A DNA stretch of 64,000 nucleotides. Origin: Bedellia somnulentella (taxonomy: Eukaryota; Arthropoda; Insecta; Lepidoptera; Bedelliidae). The notes under the pieces were generated by a model that was not told the origin of the DNA, did not search any database, and saw only the letters and a program-made list of their open reading frames with translations. How positions within the stretch are numbered: the first letter of the stretch is position 1; each line of letters begins with the position of its first letter. The position numbers and the translations under genes were made by a program. This document shows positions 9,996 through 22,300 of this stretch, in pieces. The DNA lies in contig OY755191.1 in assembly GCA_963576735.1 (NCBI GenBank), positions 6,353,608 to 6,417,607 on the forward strand, in the 5' to 3' direction.

Positions 9996-12900
9996 GACAC
10001 TGTAGCTCAGTTGGCAGAGCGACGGGGGCGTATACCCGAAGGTCGCGGGTTCGAACCCCGCCAGTGTCGAGATTTTTCTTTCCTTTAATAACATCTTTTA
10101 TTTATGAGTAATAATCCCCACATGAGGAATTCATGTCAAAAAACATTAAATTATGTGATAGTTAGGCGTTTCCAATATTTGCATTCTATCTGAAAAGGTA
10201 GACAAGTGGCCGTCCGAATTAGTTAAAATTCGGAGGTAGGAAACGCAAACACTACTTGAACGTGTAAAAAAGAAACAAAGGATAGAGAAATTTCGCGCTG
10301 GATGCCAACTGACACTGTAGCTCAGTTGGCAGAGCGACGGGGGCGTATACCCGAAGGTCGCGGGTTCGAACCCCGCCAGTGTCGAGATTTTTCTTTCCTT
10401 TAATAACATCTTTTATTTATGAGTAATAATCCCCACATGAGGAATTCATGTCAAAAAACATTAAATTATGTGATAGTTAGGCGTTTCCAATATTTGCATT
10501 CTATCTGAAAAGGTAGACAAGTGGCCGTCCGAATTAGTTAAAATTCGGAGGTAGGAAACGCAAACACTACTTGAACGTGTAAAAAAGAAACAAAGGATAG
10601 AGAAATTTCGCGCTGGATGCCAACTGACACTGTAGCTCAGTTGGCAGAGCGACGGGGGCGTATACCCGAAGGTCGCGGGTTCGAACCCCGCCAGTGTCGA
10701 GATTTTTCTTTCCTTTAATAACATCTTTTATTTATGAGTAATAATCCCCACATGAGGAATTCATGTCAAAAAACATTAAATTATGTGATAGTTAGGCGTT
10801 TCCAATATTTGCATTCTATCTGAAAAGGTAGACAAGTGGCCGTCCGAATTAGTTAAAATTCGGAGGTAGGAAACGCAAACACTACTTGAACGTGTAAAAA
10901 AGAAACAAAGGATAGAGAAATTTCGCGCTGGATGCCAACTGACACTGTAGCTCAGTTGGCAGAGCGACGGGGGCGTATACCCGAAGGTCGCGGGTTCGAA
11001 CCCCGCCAGTGTCGAGATTTTTCTTTCCTTTAATAACATCTTTTATTTATGAGTAATAATCCCCACATGAGGAATTCATGTCAAAAAACATTAAATTATG
11101 TGATAGTTAGGCGTTTCCAATATTTGCATTCTATCTGAAAAGGTAGACAAGTGGCCGTCCGAATTAGTTAAAATTCGGAGGTAGGAAACGCAAACACTAC
11201 TTGAACGTGTAAAAAAGAAACAAAGGATAGAGAAATTTCGCGCTGGATGCCAACTGACACTGTAGCTCAGTTGGCAGAGCGACGGGGGCGTATACCCGAA
11301 GGTCGCGGGTTCGAACCCCGCCAGTGTCGAGATTTTTCTTTCCTTTAATAACATCTTTTATTTATGAGTAATAATCCCCACATGAGGAATTCATGTCAAA
11401 AAACATTAAATTATGTGATAGTTAGGCGTTTCCAATATTTGCATTCTATCTGAAAAGGTAGACAAGTGGCCGTCCGAATTAGTTAAAATTCGGAGGTAGG
11501 AAACGCAAACACTACTTGAACGTGTAAAAAAGAAACAAAGGATAGAGAAATTTCGCGCTGGATGCCAACTGACACTGTAGCTCAGTTGGCAGAGCGACGG
11601 GGGCGTATACCCGAAGGTCGCGGGTTCGAACCCCGCCAGTGTCGAGATTTTTCTTTCCTTTAATAACATCTTTTATTTATGAGTAATAATCCCCACATGA
11701 GGAATTCATGTCAAAAAACATTAAATTATGTGATAGTTAGGCGTTTCCAATATTTGCATTCTATCTGAAAAGGTAGACAAGTGGCCGTCCGAATTAGTTA
11801 AAATTCGGAGGTAGGAAACGCAAACACTACTTGAACGTGTAAAAAAGAAACAAAGGATAGAGAAATTTCGCGCTGGATGCCAACTGACACTGTAGCTCAG
11901 TTGGCAGAGCGACGGGGGCGTATACCCGAAGGTCGCGGGTTCGAACCCCGCCAGTGTCGAGATTTTTCTTTCCTTTAATAACATCTTTTATTTATGAGTA
12001 ATAATCCCCACATGAGGAATTCATGTCAAAAAACATTAAATTATGTGATAGTTAGGCGTTTCCAATATTTGCATTCTATCTGAAAAGGTAGACAAGTGGC
12101 CGTCCGAATTAGTTAAAATTCGGAGGTAGGAAACGCAAACACTACTTGAACGTGTAAAAAAGAAACAAAGGATAGAGAAATTTCGCGCTGGATGCCAACT
12201 GACACTGTAGCTCAGTTGGCAGAGCGACGGGGGCGTATACCCGAAGGTCGCGGGTTCGAACCCCGCCAGTGTCGAGATTTTTCTTTCCTTTAATAACATC
12301 TTTTATTTATGAGTAATAATCCCCACATGAGGAATTCATGTCAAAAAACATTAAATTATGTGATAGTTAGGCGTTTCCAATATTTGCATTCTATCTGAAA
12401 AGGTAGACAAGTGGCCGTCCGAATTAGTTAAAATTCGGAGGTAGGAAACGCAAACACTACTTGAACGTGTAAAAAAGAAACAAAGGATAGAGAAATTTCG
12501 CGCTGGATGCCAACTGACACTGTAGCTCAGTTGGCAGAGCGACGGGGGCGTATACCCGAAGGTCGCGGGTTCGAACCCCGCCAGTGTCGAGATTTTTCTT
12601 TCCTTTAATAACATCTTTTATTTATGAGTAATAATCCCCACATGAGGAATTCATGTCAAAAAACATTAAATTATGTGATAGTTAGGCGTTTCCAATATTT
12701 GCATTCTATCTGAAAAGGTAGACAAGTGGCCGTCCGAATTAGTTAAAATTCGGAGGTAGGAAACGCAAACACTACTTGAACGTGTAAAAAAGAAACAAAG
12801 GATAGAGAAATTTCGCGCTGGATGCCAACTGACACTGTAGCTCAGTTGGCAGAGCGACGGGGGCGTATACCCGAAGGTCGCGGGTTCGAACCCCGCCAGT

Positions 12901-15108
12901 GTCGAGATTTTTCTTTCCTTTAATAACATCTTTTATTTATGAGTAATAATCCCCACATGAGGAATTCATGTCAAAAAACATTAAATTATGTGATAGTTAG
13001 GCGTTTCCAATATTTGCATTCTATCTGAAAAGGTAGACAAGTGGCCGTCCGAATTAGTTAAAATTCGGAGGTAGGAAACGCAAACACTACTTGAACGTGT
13101 AAAAAAGAAACAAAGGATAGAGAAATTTCGCGCTGGATGCCAACTGACACTGTAGCTCAGTTGGCAGAGCGACGGGGGCGTATACCCGAAGGTCGCGGGT
13201 TCGAACCCCGCCAGTGTCGAGATTTTTCTTTCCTTTAATAACATCTTTTATTTATGAGTAATAATCCCCACATGAGGAATTCATGTCAAAAAACATTAAA
13301 TTATGTGATAGTTAGGCGTTTCCAATATTTGCATTCTATCTGAAAAGGTAGACAAGTGGCCGTCCGAATTAGTTAAAATTCGGAGGTAGGAAACGCAAAC
13401 ACTACTTGAACGTGTAAAAAAGAAACAAAGGATAGAGAAATTTCGCGCTGGATGCCAACTGACACTGTAGCTCAGTTGGCAGAGCGACGGGGGCGTATAC
13501 CCGAAGGTCGCGGGTTCGAACCCCGCCAGTGTCGAGATTTTTCTTTCCTTTAATAACATCTTTTATTTATGAGTAATAATCCCCACATGAGGAATTCATG
13601 TCAAAAAACATTAAATTATGTGATAGTTAGGCGTTTCCAATATTTGCATTCTATCTGAAAAGGTAGACAAGTGGCCGTCCGAATTAGTTAAAATTCGGAG
13701 GTAGGAAACGCAAACACTACTTGAACGTGTAAAAAAGAAACAAAGGATAGAGAAATTTCGCGCTGGATGCCAACTGACACTGTAGCTCAGTTGGCAGAGC
13801 GACGGGGGCGTATACCCGAAGGTCGCGGGTTCGAACCCCGCCAGTGTCGAGATTTTTCTTTCCTTTAATAACATCTTTTATTTATGAGTAATAATCCCCA
13901 CATGAGGAATTCATGTCAAAAAACATTAAATTATGTGATAGTTAGGCGTTTCCAATATTTGCATTCTATCTGAAAAGGTAGACAAGTGGCCGTCCGAATT
14001 AGTTAAAATTCGGAGGTAGGAAACGCAAACACTACTTGAACGTGTAAAAAAGAAACAAAGGATAGAGAAATTTCGCGCTGGATGCCAACTGACACTGTAG
14101 CTCAGTTGGCAGAGCGACGGGGGCGTATACCCGAAGGTCGCGGGTTCGAACCCCGCCAGTGTCGAGATTTTTCTTTCCTTTAATAACATCTTTTATTTAT
14201 GAGTAATAATCCCCACATGAGGAATTCATGTCAAAAAACATTAAATTATGTGATAGTTAGGCGTTTCCAATATTTGCATTCTATCTGAAAAGGTAGACAA
14301 GTGGCCGTCCGAATTAGTTAAAATTCGGAGGTAGGAAACGCAAACACTACTTGAACGTGTAAAAAAGAAACAAAGGATAGAGAAATTTCGCGCTGGATGC
14401 CAACTGACACTGTAGCTCAGTTGGCAGAGCGACGGGGGCGTATACCCGAAGGTCGCGGGTTCGAACCCCGCCAGTGTCGAGATTTTTCTTTCCTTTAATA
14501 ACATCTTTTATTTATGAGTAATAATCCCCACATGAGGAATTCATGTCAAAAAACATTAAATTATGTGATAGTTAGGCGTTTCCAATATTTGCATTCTATC
14601 TGAAAAGGTAGACAAGTGGCCGTCCGAATTAGTTAAAATTCGGAGGTAGGAAACGCAAACACTACTTGAACGTGTAAAAAAGAAACAAAGGATAGAGAAA
14701 TTTCGCGCTGGATGCCAACTGACACTGTAGCTCAGTTGGCAGAGCGACGGGGGCGTATACCCGAAGGTCGCGGGTTCGAACCCCGCCAGTGTCGAGATTT
14801 TTCTTTCCTTTAATAACATCTTTTATTTATGAGTAATAATCCCCACATGAGGAATTCATGTCAAAAAACATTAAATTATGTGATAGTTAGGCGTTTCCAA
14901 TATTTGCATTCTATCTGAAAAGGTAGACAAGTGGCCGTCCGAATTAGTTAAAATTCGGAGGTAGGAAACGCAAACACTACTTGAACGTGTAAAAAAGAAA
15001 CAAAGGATAGAGAAATTTCGCGCTGGATGCCAACTGACACTGTAGCTCAGTTGGCAGAGCGACGGGGGCGTATACCCGAAGGTCGCGGGTTCGAACCCCG
15101 CCAGTGTC
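9996..15108 (+). tRNA. Seventeen tRNA-like genes at 315-bp spacing
   Basis: The copies are 73 nt long; the first is 9996-10068 and the last 15036-15108. They have the same cloverleaf as 9682-9753 with an extra G, so the anticodon loop has 8 nt (GGCGTATA). That would disturb decoding. Acceptor, D and T arms are intact, and a TTTTT run starts five bases after the acceptor stem, suiting a Pol III terminator. Transcription is plausible; function as a charged tRNA is doubtful. Confidence 0.6.
10073..10077 (+). terminator. Pol III-type T5 terminator after the tRNA-like gene (repeats every 315 bp)
   Basis: Five Ts begin five bases past the acceptor stem in every unit, and T5 also follows the cloverleaf in the relatives at 31 and 48 kb. 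This is the usual arrangement for a tRNA gene. It would stop transcription before the unit's 3' hairpin. Confidence 0.6.
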
Positions 15109-15190
15109 GAGATTTTTCTTTCCTTTAATAACATCTTTTATTTATGAGTAATAATCCCCACATGAGGAATTCATGTCAAAAAACATTAAA

Positions 15191-16246
15191 TCTAGTAATA
15201 CATTTATTTTTATCTTAATGCTCGATAGTACATTTTACCGTTATAAATTTAGCAATTTAGTTCTATTTGGTTCTAAGCTTACTCTAAGATATATTTTTAA
15301 CAGTTGAGTAAGTAATATTTTAAGATTTCCTGTTTCCAAAACGTTCATCCGTTTAGGGATAAAAGACGTGAGCGTTTATCGTATGACTCCCATAGTACCT
15401 CTCCACAATACAATTCCCGTAAAACCCGTTTTTGGTCCTTGATTTTATCCTTTTTTATCCAAACCGGTCCTCCTTAAATGGAAATTTGGTTACTCCTATA
15501 TGTATATTTTTACACGCAATAAAAGGCAAATTTGCCTAAAAGCCTTCCTTATTCCCATTCATTAATGTTTAACTTTATTTAGTTATTTAACAAAGTGGTT
15601 TGTCAACTTCGAATCTCATTAATTCTGAATAAATTGTCTATTCTAGATATTAAGTAAATTTGTATCGTATCTTACTGGTAAAATATACTAAGTTAACTTA
15701 CTGTAACCGCAGCGGAAAGGCTAACAGACCCTGGCGAGCTTATAAAGCCGCTATCAATCAATTCATCGTCATCCGCCGCCGAGGACTGATCTCGGTACCA
15801 TATTTGTTCCGAGACATCGTGAAAAATGAACTTTTAAATTGAAGAACTGGTTATTGGGTTCAATAGTAATGGCTCTGCAGACTCATTAAGACTGTTGAAC
15901 TCAGACCAGAAAGCCTATTATAATTTGGTCTATGTACCAAAACAGTCGCGTCTTCATATATTTTATTATTGTGTTGCGTCAATAATAACAAATAGAAACA
16001 ATATTTCTAGTTGACGTAACTAAGTGCAAAGTACTGTGATTTTATTATGTGATTAAAAGTGCTGCTTTTTTCTTTTTACGGACTGGAATTTTTGACGACG
16101 AAGCAAAAACAATTGGAGATATCGAATTATGTTGTAAAATTTATGGCAGTTAATAATTAGCTCTTCAAGTACGACAGACGTTAAATACTAGATTTAACGA
16201 CTAAAATAAAAAGTTTAAATAAATTTGAAAACACATGTGCTTAAAA
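15191..16246 (+). other. Upstream region of the transporter gene
   Basis: AT-rich, without recognised repeats. It probably holds the promoter and 5' UTR of the transporter, given that exon 1 starts at 16247. No TATA box, initiator or upstream exon can be supported by eye. Confidence 0.35.
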
Positions 16247-16318
16247 ATGACGATAGTTACTGCAAGTGAAGTGGAAGCACCAAAAGCTGTGACCAAAACC
16301 AGATCTGTGGTTTCTCAG
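16247..16318 (+). CDS. Transporter coding exon 1 (residues 1-24)
   Basis: The exon encodes a short cytoplasmic N-terminus from M-T-I-V to S-V-V-S-Q, ending in CAG before GTAAGC. Phase 0 matches exon 2, which opens directly into helix 1. A short polar tail before helix 1 is normal for the family. The 5' UTR probably lies just upstream; no TATA box or initiator is clear. This is the least certain exon because it has few diagnostic residues. Confidence 0.75.
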
Positions 16319-19300
16319 GTAAGCTCTAGCAAATTATATTTAATATTATGCAATAGTAAATAACTTAGAAAATGTGGCAGTAAACTGATGATTTGGCATA
16401 GAAATGAAACGAAATTAGAATAGGCATTTGCAATGTTAAAATGCATTTACATTTCAAATAATAAAATGTAGAGCTTCGGAGTTCGGAGTGAATTTCACAA
16501 TTTTAAGTAAAACAAGGGAGTAGTTGAATAGCTTTTAATTAAATGAGGTTTTTGAATTTATTGTAGCACATCATATCTAATAATTATATACTTTTTAAAG
16601 ATAAAGTTTTAGAGAAAAGTTAAATACCAAATAAATGAGCATTTAAACATTAAACAAGTGTCCAAAGTACGAAGAATAAAAGAGCATATGTATGAAAAGA
16701 TTGATGGATGTGAATGAAGCTAGAGAGGTTTGCCAGGATCGTACAAAGTGGCGATCGATAGTCTCTGCCTACCCCAATGGGAACTAACGGCGTGAGAATA
16801 TGTATGTATGTATGTATGTTAAAACTATTTATACTAATGTTTATTATGTTTATAAAAGTGTGAAATAAAGAGATATACTCATGTATAAGTTTCCATTGGG
16901 ATAGGCTTTTCTCCACTTTGTATGATCTTGGCAAACCTCTCTAGCTTCATTTACTTCCTGATGGTTTGATATATTAACATACAAGCCCTTTTATTCTTCA
17001 TACTTCGGATGATAGGATGAGGACAATCCATTGTGAAATAAATAAAAATTAATATTATTTAGCCTTGGATGACATTTATTATTAATTATATAGTCGAGTA
17101 AGTATTCCTTAGCACAACTCCTTATTGTACTTTTCTTTGGACTAAATAGATTTGTGTACGATGTCCGTACGTATTTATTTATTTTATTAATGTTACATTG
17201 ACCCTATGGTAAATCCATATATATACGTGTATTCCTTAGCAAGTAAAAGATATGACCAGTTTAGAATAAAAAGGACAGAAAACTTTTTATCGCACATTAT
17301 AGTCACTATATTTTGTAGATATTATGTTCTCTAAATACTCACGACGTTAGTTCACATTGGGGTAGGCAGATACTATCCAACGCCACTTTGTACGACATCA
17401 CTGGCAAACCTCTTACGGAAGTAAAGTTAGCGGTCATAACGCTGAGTACAATCTCTTCCAGACAAAACTTTTATTAGTTTAAGTAATTGGAGGACCATTT
17501 TATTAACAACTTGTCACCCTTCTGCTAGCACACTATCGTTTGGTTTATGTTTTAAAACTTATAAATAATGTATTTACTCTATAAACGAAATTTAATGCGC
17601 AAGTTAAAATACTGATCTAGATTGGTCTCTTCGAGGAGGCAAGTGAAGCCGTAACCGGCTTTTTAACCATTTTTAATTGGTTATTATGTATGGTGAAAGT
17701 AGAATTTTAAGGCTCTCCCAACCCCATGAATTCGGAAATACTGTTCACCCATTTTTTTATAATAAAACTGTTATTTTGCATTAAAATAAGAAAGAGTTTA
17801 ACATTGACAGGACAATCGAAAACGCACGGCTATCACATATCTCGATATATATTTAACCTTTGTAACTTCAATGAACTGTCAAATGAGAGTAGATTGAGAG
17901 AGGTTTGAGCATCTTAATTAAGTGAATATAATTAATATCCACTTACCTAACCCTAATTAAAAAGTTTTATTGTAGGTAAGTTAATAAGTGAGTTTTTTAT
18001 GAGAGGGTAACAGAATTTGACTTAATTTAAGCGACCTAACTGTAGTTTTCTTGGCTTGTACCGACTACCTCAACTCAATATACATTAAGGGCGTGAATGT
18101 AAACACATAACGTAAAAGTTTGCGTAACTTACTCGTAGTTGTAAATTGAAACGCTTAGGCTATAAGCTAACACTTAACAGCTAATTTATTAATTAATATA
18201 TGTATAAGTATGCGTTAGCTATTTGTTAATCACATATCTAATTAACAACTCAGGCGGCAAGCTCTGCGGGACCAAATAATTGATATGACAGTATATCTAT
18301 ATCTTGCTGATCTCTGATCAAAAACCTAATGTATTAGAAAGATGTTCAAAATATTTCCGGTAAAAAAGTCGATGTATTTCACATTTTGGTGGAAAATTCT
18401 GGCGTTTGATAAATATTTACCATATTTTTATAAGGAGCAATTCATTGTTTAACTATTTATTTTTGAGTGAAAATCAGATACAGAAGAATATTAGGGTTAT
18501 TAAAATCTACCAGTATATTACTTCTCACATGACACACTTGCTCTCATAAGCTTCAACCTACTCGAGGGTAGGTTGTACCTATCAAGTTGCAAAGATTTTC
18601 TGGCCAAGTCTGTCCTCTGTTACTTGGCTTGTTACTCTTTACAAGGCTCCTTTTTTGGCATCCTACCCTATGAATTTATGGGTGTTCATCAGCGACCATT
18701 GCAAAAGTACTTGACCTTAGTAATTTAGATAAGGAATTTAACACCACTTCGCGCCCCAACTGAGAAATGGAAATGAGCACTGAGAAATTCCCATAGGGTC
18801 TAATACTAGTTATGGCTGTGTAGTGTGTGTGTAGCTTCAAAAGCTTTCGGTTTCGCAAAAGACGATTAAGGATTGTCCATCACCAACCTTGTTCTATTTT
18901 ACAAGCATTTCTCTAATAAACTTATGCAAGTGGCTGAGGAAATTTAATTCTAAAGCTTTGGTTACCTCTTTTTGGCATTTATAGTCTCGGACATATGTCT
19001 CATAAATCTCATGGTCATACGAAATAACATTATGCAATACTGCGTTAAATATGGTAACCGAAATCATAGGCAATAAACCAATGGCAAGCAAAAACCGTAC
19101 AAAATACTTCTTGTCTATACGTCAGGTCACTGTCTGCCCAAGGTTACCAGATTACCTAAATCAAAACCGATGCATAGACTGGTTTGGGTTCCGAAAAAAC
19201 ATTTCGTATCATGTCTGTGAGAAGTGTCATGATTCAAATAGTTTTGGGACTTTCCAAGTATTTTTGGACAGTGTATCTTTGATAAGAATAGAATAGAATA

Positions 19301-22300
19301 ACTCTTTATTGCACATCAAACACAAATTTACAAAAATAATAATATGATCAAACAGTTTACAGTGAGGTACAATTGGCGGTCTTATCGCTAAAAGCGATCT
19401 CTTCCAGACAACCTTTGGAAGGTGAGATCGATAAATTAATTATTCGGGTAGATGCATAAAACAAGGCCAAAAAAAAACATAATAATCTATTAAGATAAGC
19501 CATAAGAAAAAATAGCAGTTTCACCGCTTTTTATAATGTTTATAGTCTCAACTGCCTGAGCATTCTAAGTTGTAAACCTATGACTTATTTCATGTTCTAT
19601 AAAAAATTAGAAGTGGCTATTATGATTCGAAAACTGCTGTAGACCATAAATACAGCTTTAAGCCATTCACAGTTTTTACTTAATTCGCTAAATGTGTAAT
19701 AGCCCAAAATTCTACAATACTGTATTATTGCAATTTAGGAAACCAACAAGATTTGCATTCACAAAAGCTTACATAAGATATGTCCCAAAATTTCCTTATT
19801 GTTAAATTATACGTAGTTGATGAGAGCAGTGATGTAAAGAATGTCATTTTATGAACTTAAGCAGAGGCAAATACCTACAAGCAGTAAAATATTGTGTGTA
19901 TTATATTTTGTTGCGAATCGTCTTAGCAACAGACTCATATGCGCAGCGCAAGGTGCGTTCCTTTTGTGTCTAGAATCGCTGAGAATGCGAATAAATGGAA
20001 ATGAATTGAAAATATGTGATAAAAACACAGACGGGGCGGTTTATGCAGGCCATTTAAATAATGCTTCGTCATTGACAATAGACAAAATTATTCGCTCACC
20101 TTACTAGACAGGTTTCTATACTTTTTTATATGAGTAACATTTTTTGTTTGTTTGTCGGTATGTCTCTATAGACCGTGGCCTATGTGGCCCGCTAGTTCTT
20201 TCTGAATTTGTAAGTGAAAATCCTTTTTGGTTCATTTAATCACTTAATTAATGTTGTAGATCCCTAGAAGGGGTAGCCATAGCTAAGGAATTAGAAATTC
20301 CTCGAAAAAAGTTGTTAAAGTGAAGGTTGTCGGTGATGGGTCCCAATGGTATCGCCCGAAAATCCATTAAAAAGCCCCTATACCCTTAGTTGCCTCTGAC
20401 GTACACCCACTGGAAGAAACGGGGTAGTGCTATTCTAAACCGACTTTACACAGCTCAGCACAACAAAAAATTTGAAGTGGTAAGAAAATATAAAAAATAT
20501 CAATTTAAGCAGTGTTAGAGTTTATTTATAATTTAATATCGTTTCATGTTCAAGGTAGTGACTACAATTGTGAAAAATTGTATGAAAATATTTCCTGATA
20601 CCAATCAATTTAATTAAACAAATTTAGCCAAACTATTATGTTACATAAAAGAAAAAACTTAACTGATATTTGCTATAATTTTGCGAGACTTGATATTACT
20701 CTTGGATCCAACTGCCAGTCATTTGGTATACTTAGCCGGATCTTTCAAAAAAAACTACCAATTAACTTTCTTAAATCCTTAATGGCATGTCACTTTCACT
20801 GTGCTTTGACTTTAATTCACACCATCTCGGAATACCGTTTTTGTCACGAATATGGATCAAAAACGCAACGACCTTTTCATTTATAAATTAAATTGTGTAC
20901 ACATGTAACGTAGAGTAGATTTCCGAGAATCACTACTAAAATTAGCGAAAGAAACGTTGCTTTCCTAACCCTTTGAAATCAAATACAATCAGGCAATTAT
21001 ATCGGTTTTTTTATTAGTTTATTGTTTGTTTAATCATTGAAATGAATATATTCGTGCTGTGTAGTGTCGGCTTAGAATAGCACTACCCCATTTCTTCCGG
21101 TGGGTGTACGTAAGAGGCGACTAACGGTATTGGGGCTTCTAAGAGATTTTTCGGGCGATGAGGTTGGAGACTAACAACCTTTATTTAACCATCTTTTCCC
21201 TACTAAACATTCCAAAAGTGGCTGAGGAATTTCTAATTCTTTAGCTCTGGCTACCCCTTCTAGGGATTTATAGCCGTGAGTATATATGTATATGAGTATA
21301 TATGTATATTCGTGGCTAAAACATTCAAAAAAAGAACTGATAGAATCGAAAAACAAAACTCTTCTGAGAGTTTCATAATTGTTTTATTTTTATTAACCTT
21401 TAAAATAGTAATTAACAGTTTAAATTGTATGTTTATTTTGATAAAACTTAAGATTATTGGTATTTTTCTTATTTGAAGTACATCATAATGTTAGTGCTAT
21501 CTTGATCACATTATTTTTGCAAATATTTTTAGAATTTGAAATTTATTACTAAATTATTCAGACAGCTACTGCAGTTTTGCTCCATTATCACAGAAAAATC
21601 CATCATTTAATAATTCAATAGCATGATAGCGATGATATCAAAATAAAAGGCACCAAAGTCTATAAAAAACATGATTATGAATAGAACATTGCATATTATT
21701 GTTTGTTTAGCCGAATACAATTTAAACAACTTTAAAATGTAATTAATAATCTTCATTAGCCATTAACATTGAATCACTCCAGATATTATATTTTTAAGTA
21801 GCAGCATAATTTTATATGCTACATCACAGCTGTCTGTGTAGACCCATTACCAATTATTTTATTTTATTTTTTAACCGACTTTTTTAATTATTTTTTTTAT
21901 GTTTGTTCGTCGATTACTTTGCCATTTATGAACCGATTTTGATTACTATTTTTTTATTCGAAAGAAGTTACTCCCGGATTGGTACCATGATGAAGATATC
22001 AGGGTTTGATGATGGGATCCTGGATGGATCTTTTATAGGCAAATGTACCGCGTTTTACATATTTTCTGAACTTATATTGGCATTTGCTTCTGAAAACCAT
22101 ATTGTTATGCTGCTGAGCTGATGATGGAAGGTGTGGGTCCTCAATCACTAGGTATTAGGAAACAGTTCTTTCCACATTCTATATAGATTTATACTCCTCT
22201 TCGTAGCTTTTATGAAGAAAAGTACAGGTTCACTAAACATTTCTTTTGTTATGTTATTGTTGCCGGGAAAGTACCATGACACCAGGATCTGATGATGGCA

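Larger units (their letters stand above)
9671..15190. repeat. Tandem array of a 315-bp tRNA-carrying unit, about 17.5 copies
   Basis: Seventeen full units plus a partial first unit repeat with period 315. The units look identical by eye. The partial first unit has one G fewer in the anticodon region. Each unit holds, in order, two hairpins, a spacer, a tRNA cloverleaf, a T5 run, a T-rich tract and an ACATGA/TCATGT hairpin. The right end stops at CATTAAAT, the same terminus used by three dispersed relatives. The left end is hidden by the gap, so the true copy number is unknown and may be larger. Confidence 0.97.

Noticed and set aside
9682..15108. Cluster of normal tRNA-Tyr genes
   Set aside because: Position 33 is C, most copies have an 8-nt anticodon loop, and no intron is present where animal tRNA-Tyr genes usually have one.
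9831..15134. Seventeen identical 87-codon minus-strand open frames
   Set aside because: They are antisense translations through the tRNA-like sequence. The G-F-E-P-A-T-F-G-Y stretch is a known artefact of reading tRNA T arms backwards.
9671..15190. CRISPR-like array
   Set aside because: The period is 315 bp with no distinct short repeat and variable spacers, and the setting is an insect genome.
9671..15190. Hammerhead ribozyme in the unit, as in retrozymes
   Set aside because: No CTGATGA core followed by GAAA in the right geometry was found on either strand; the CTGAAAAG match is only a hairpin loop.
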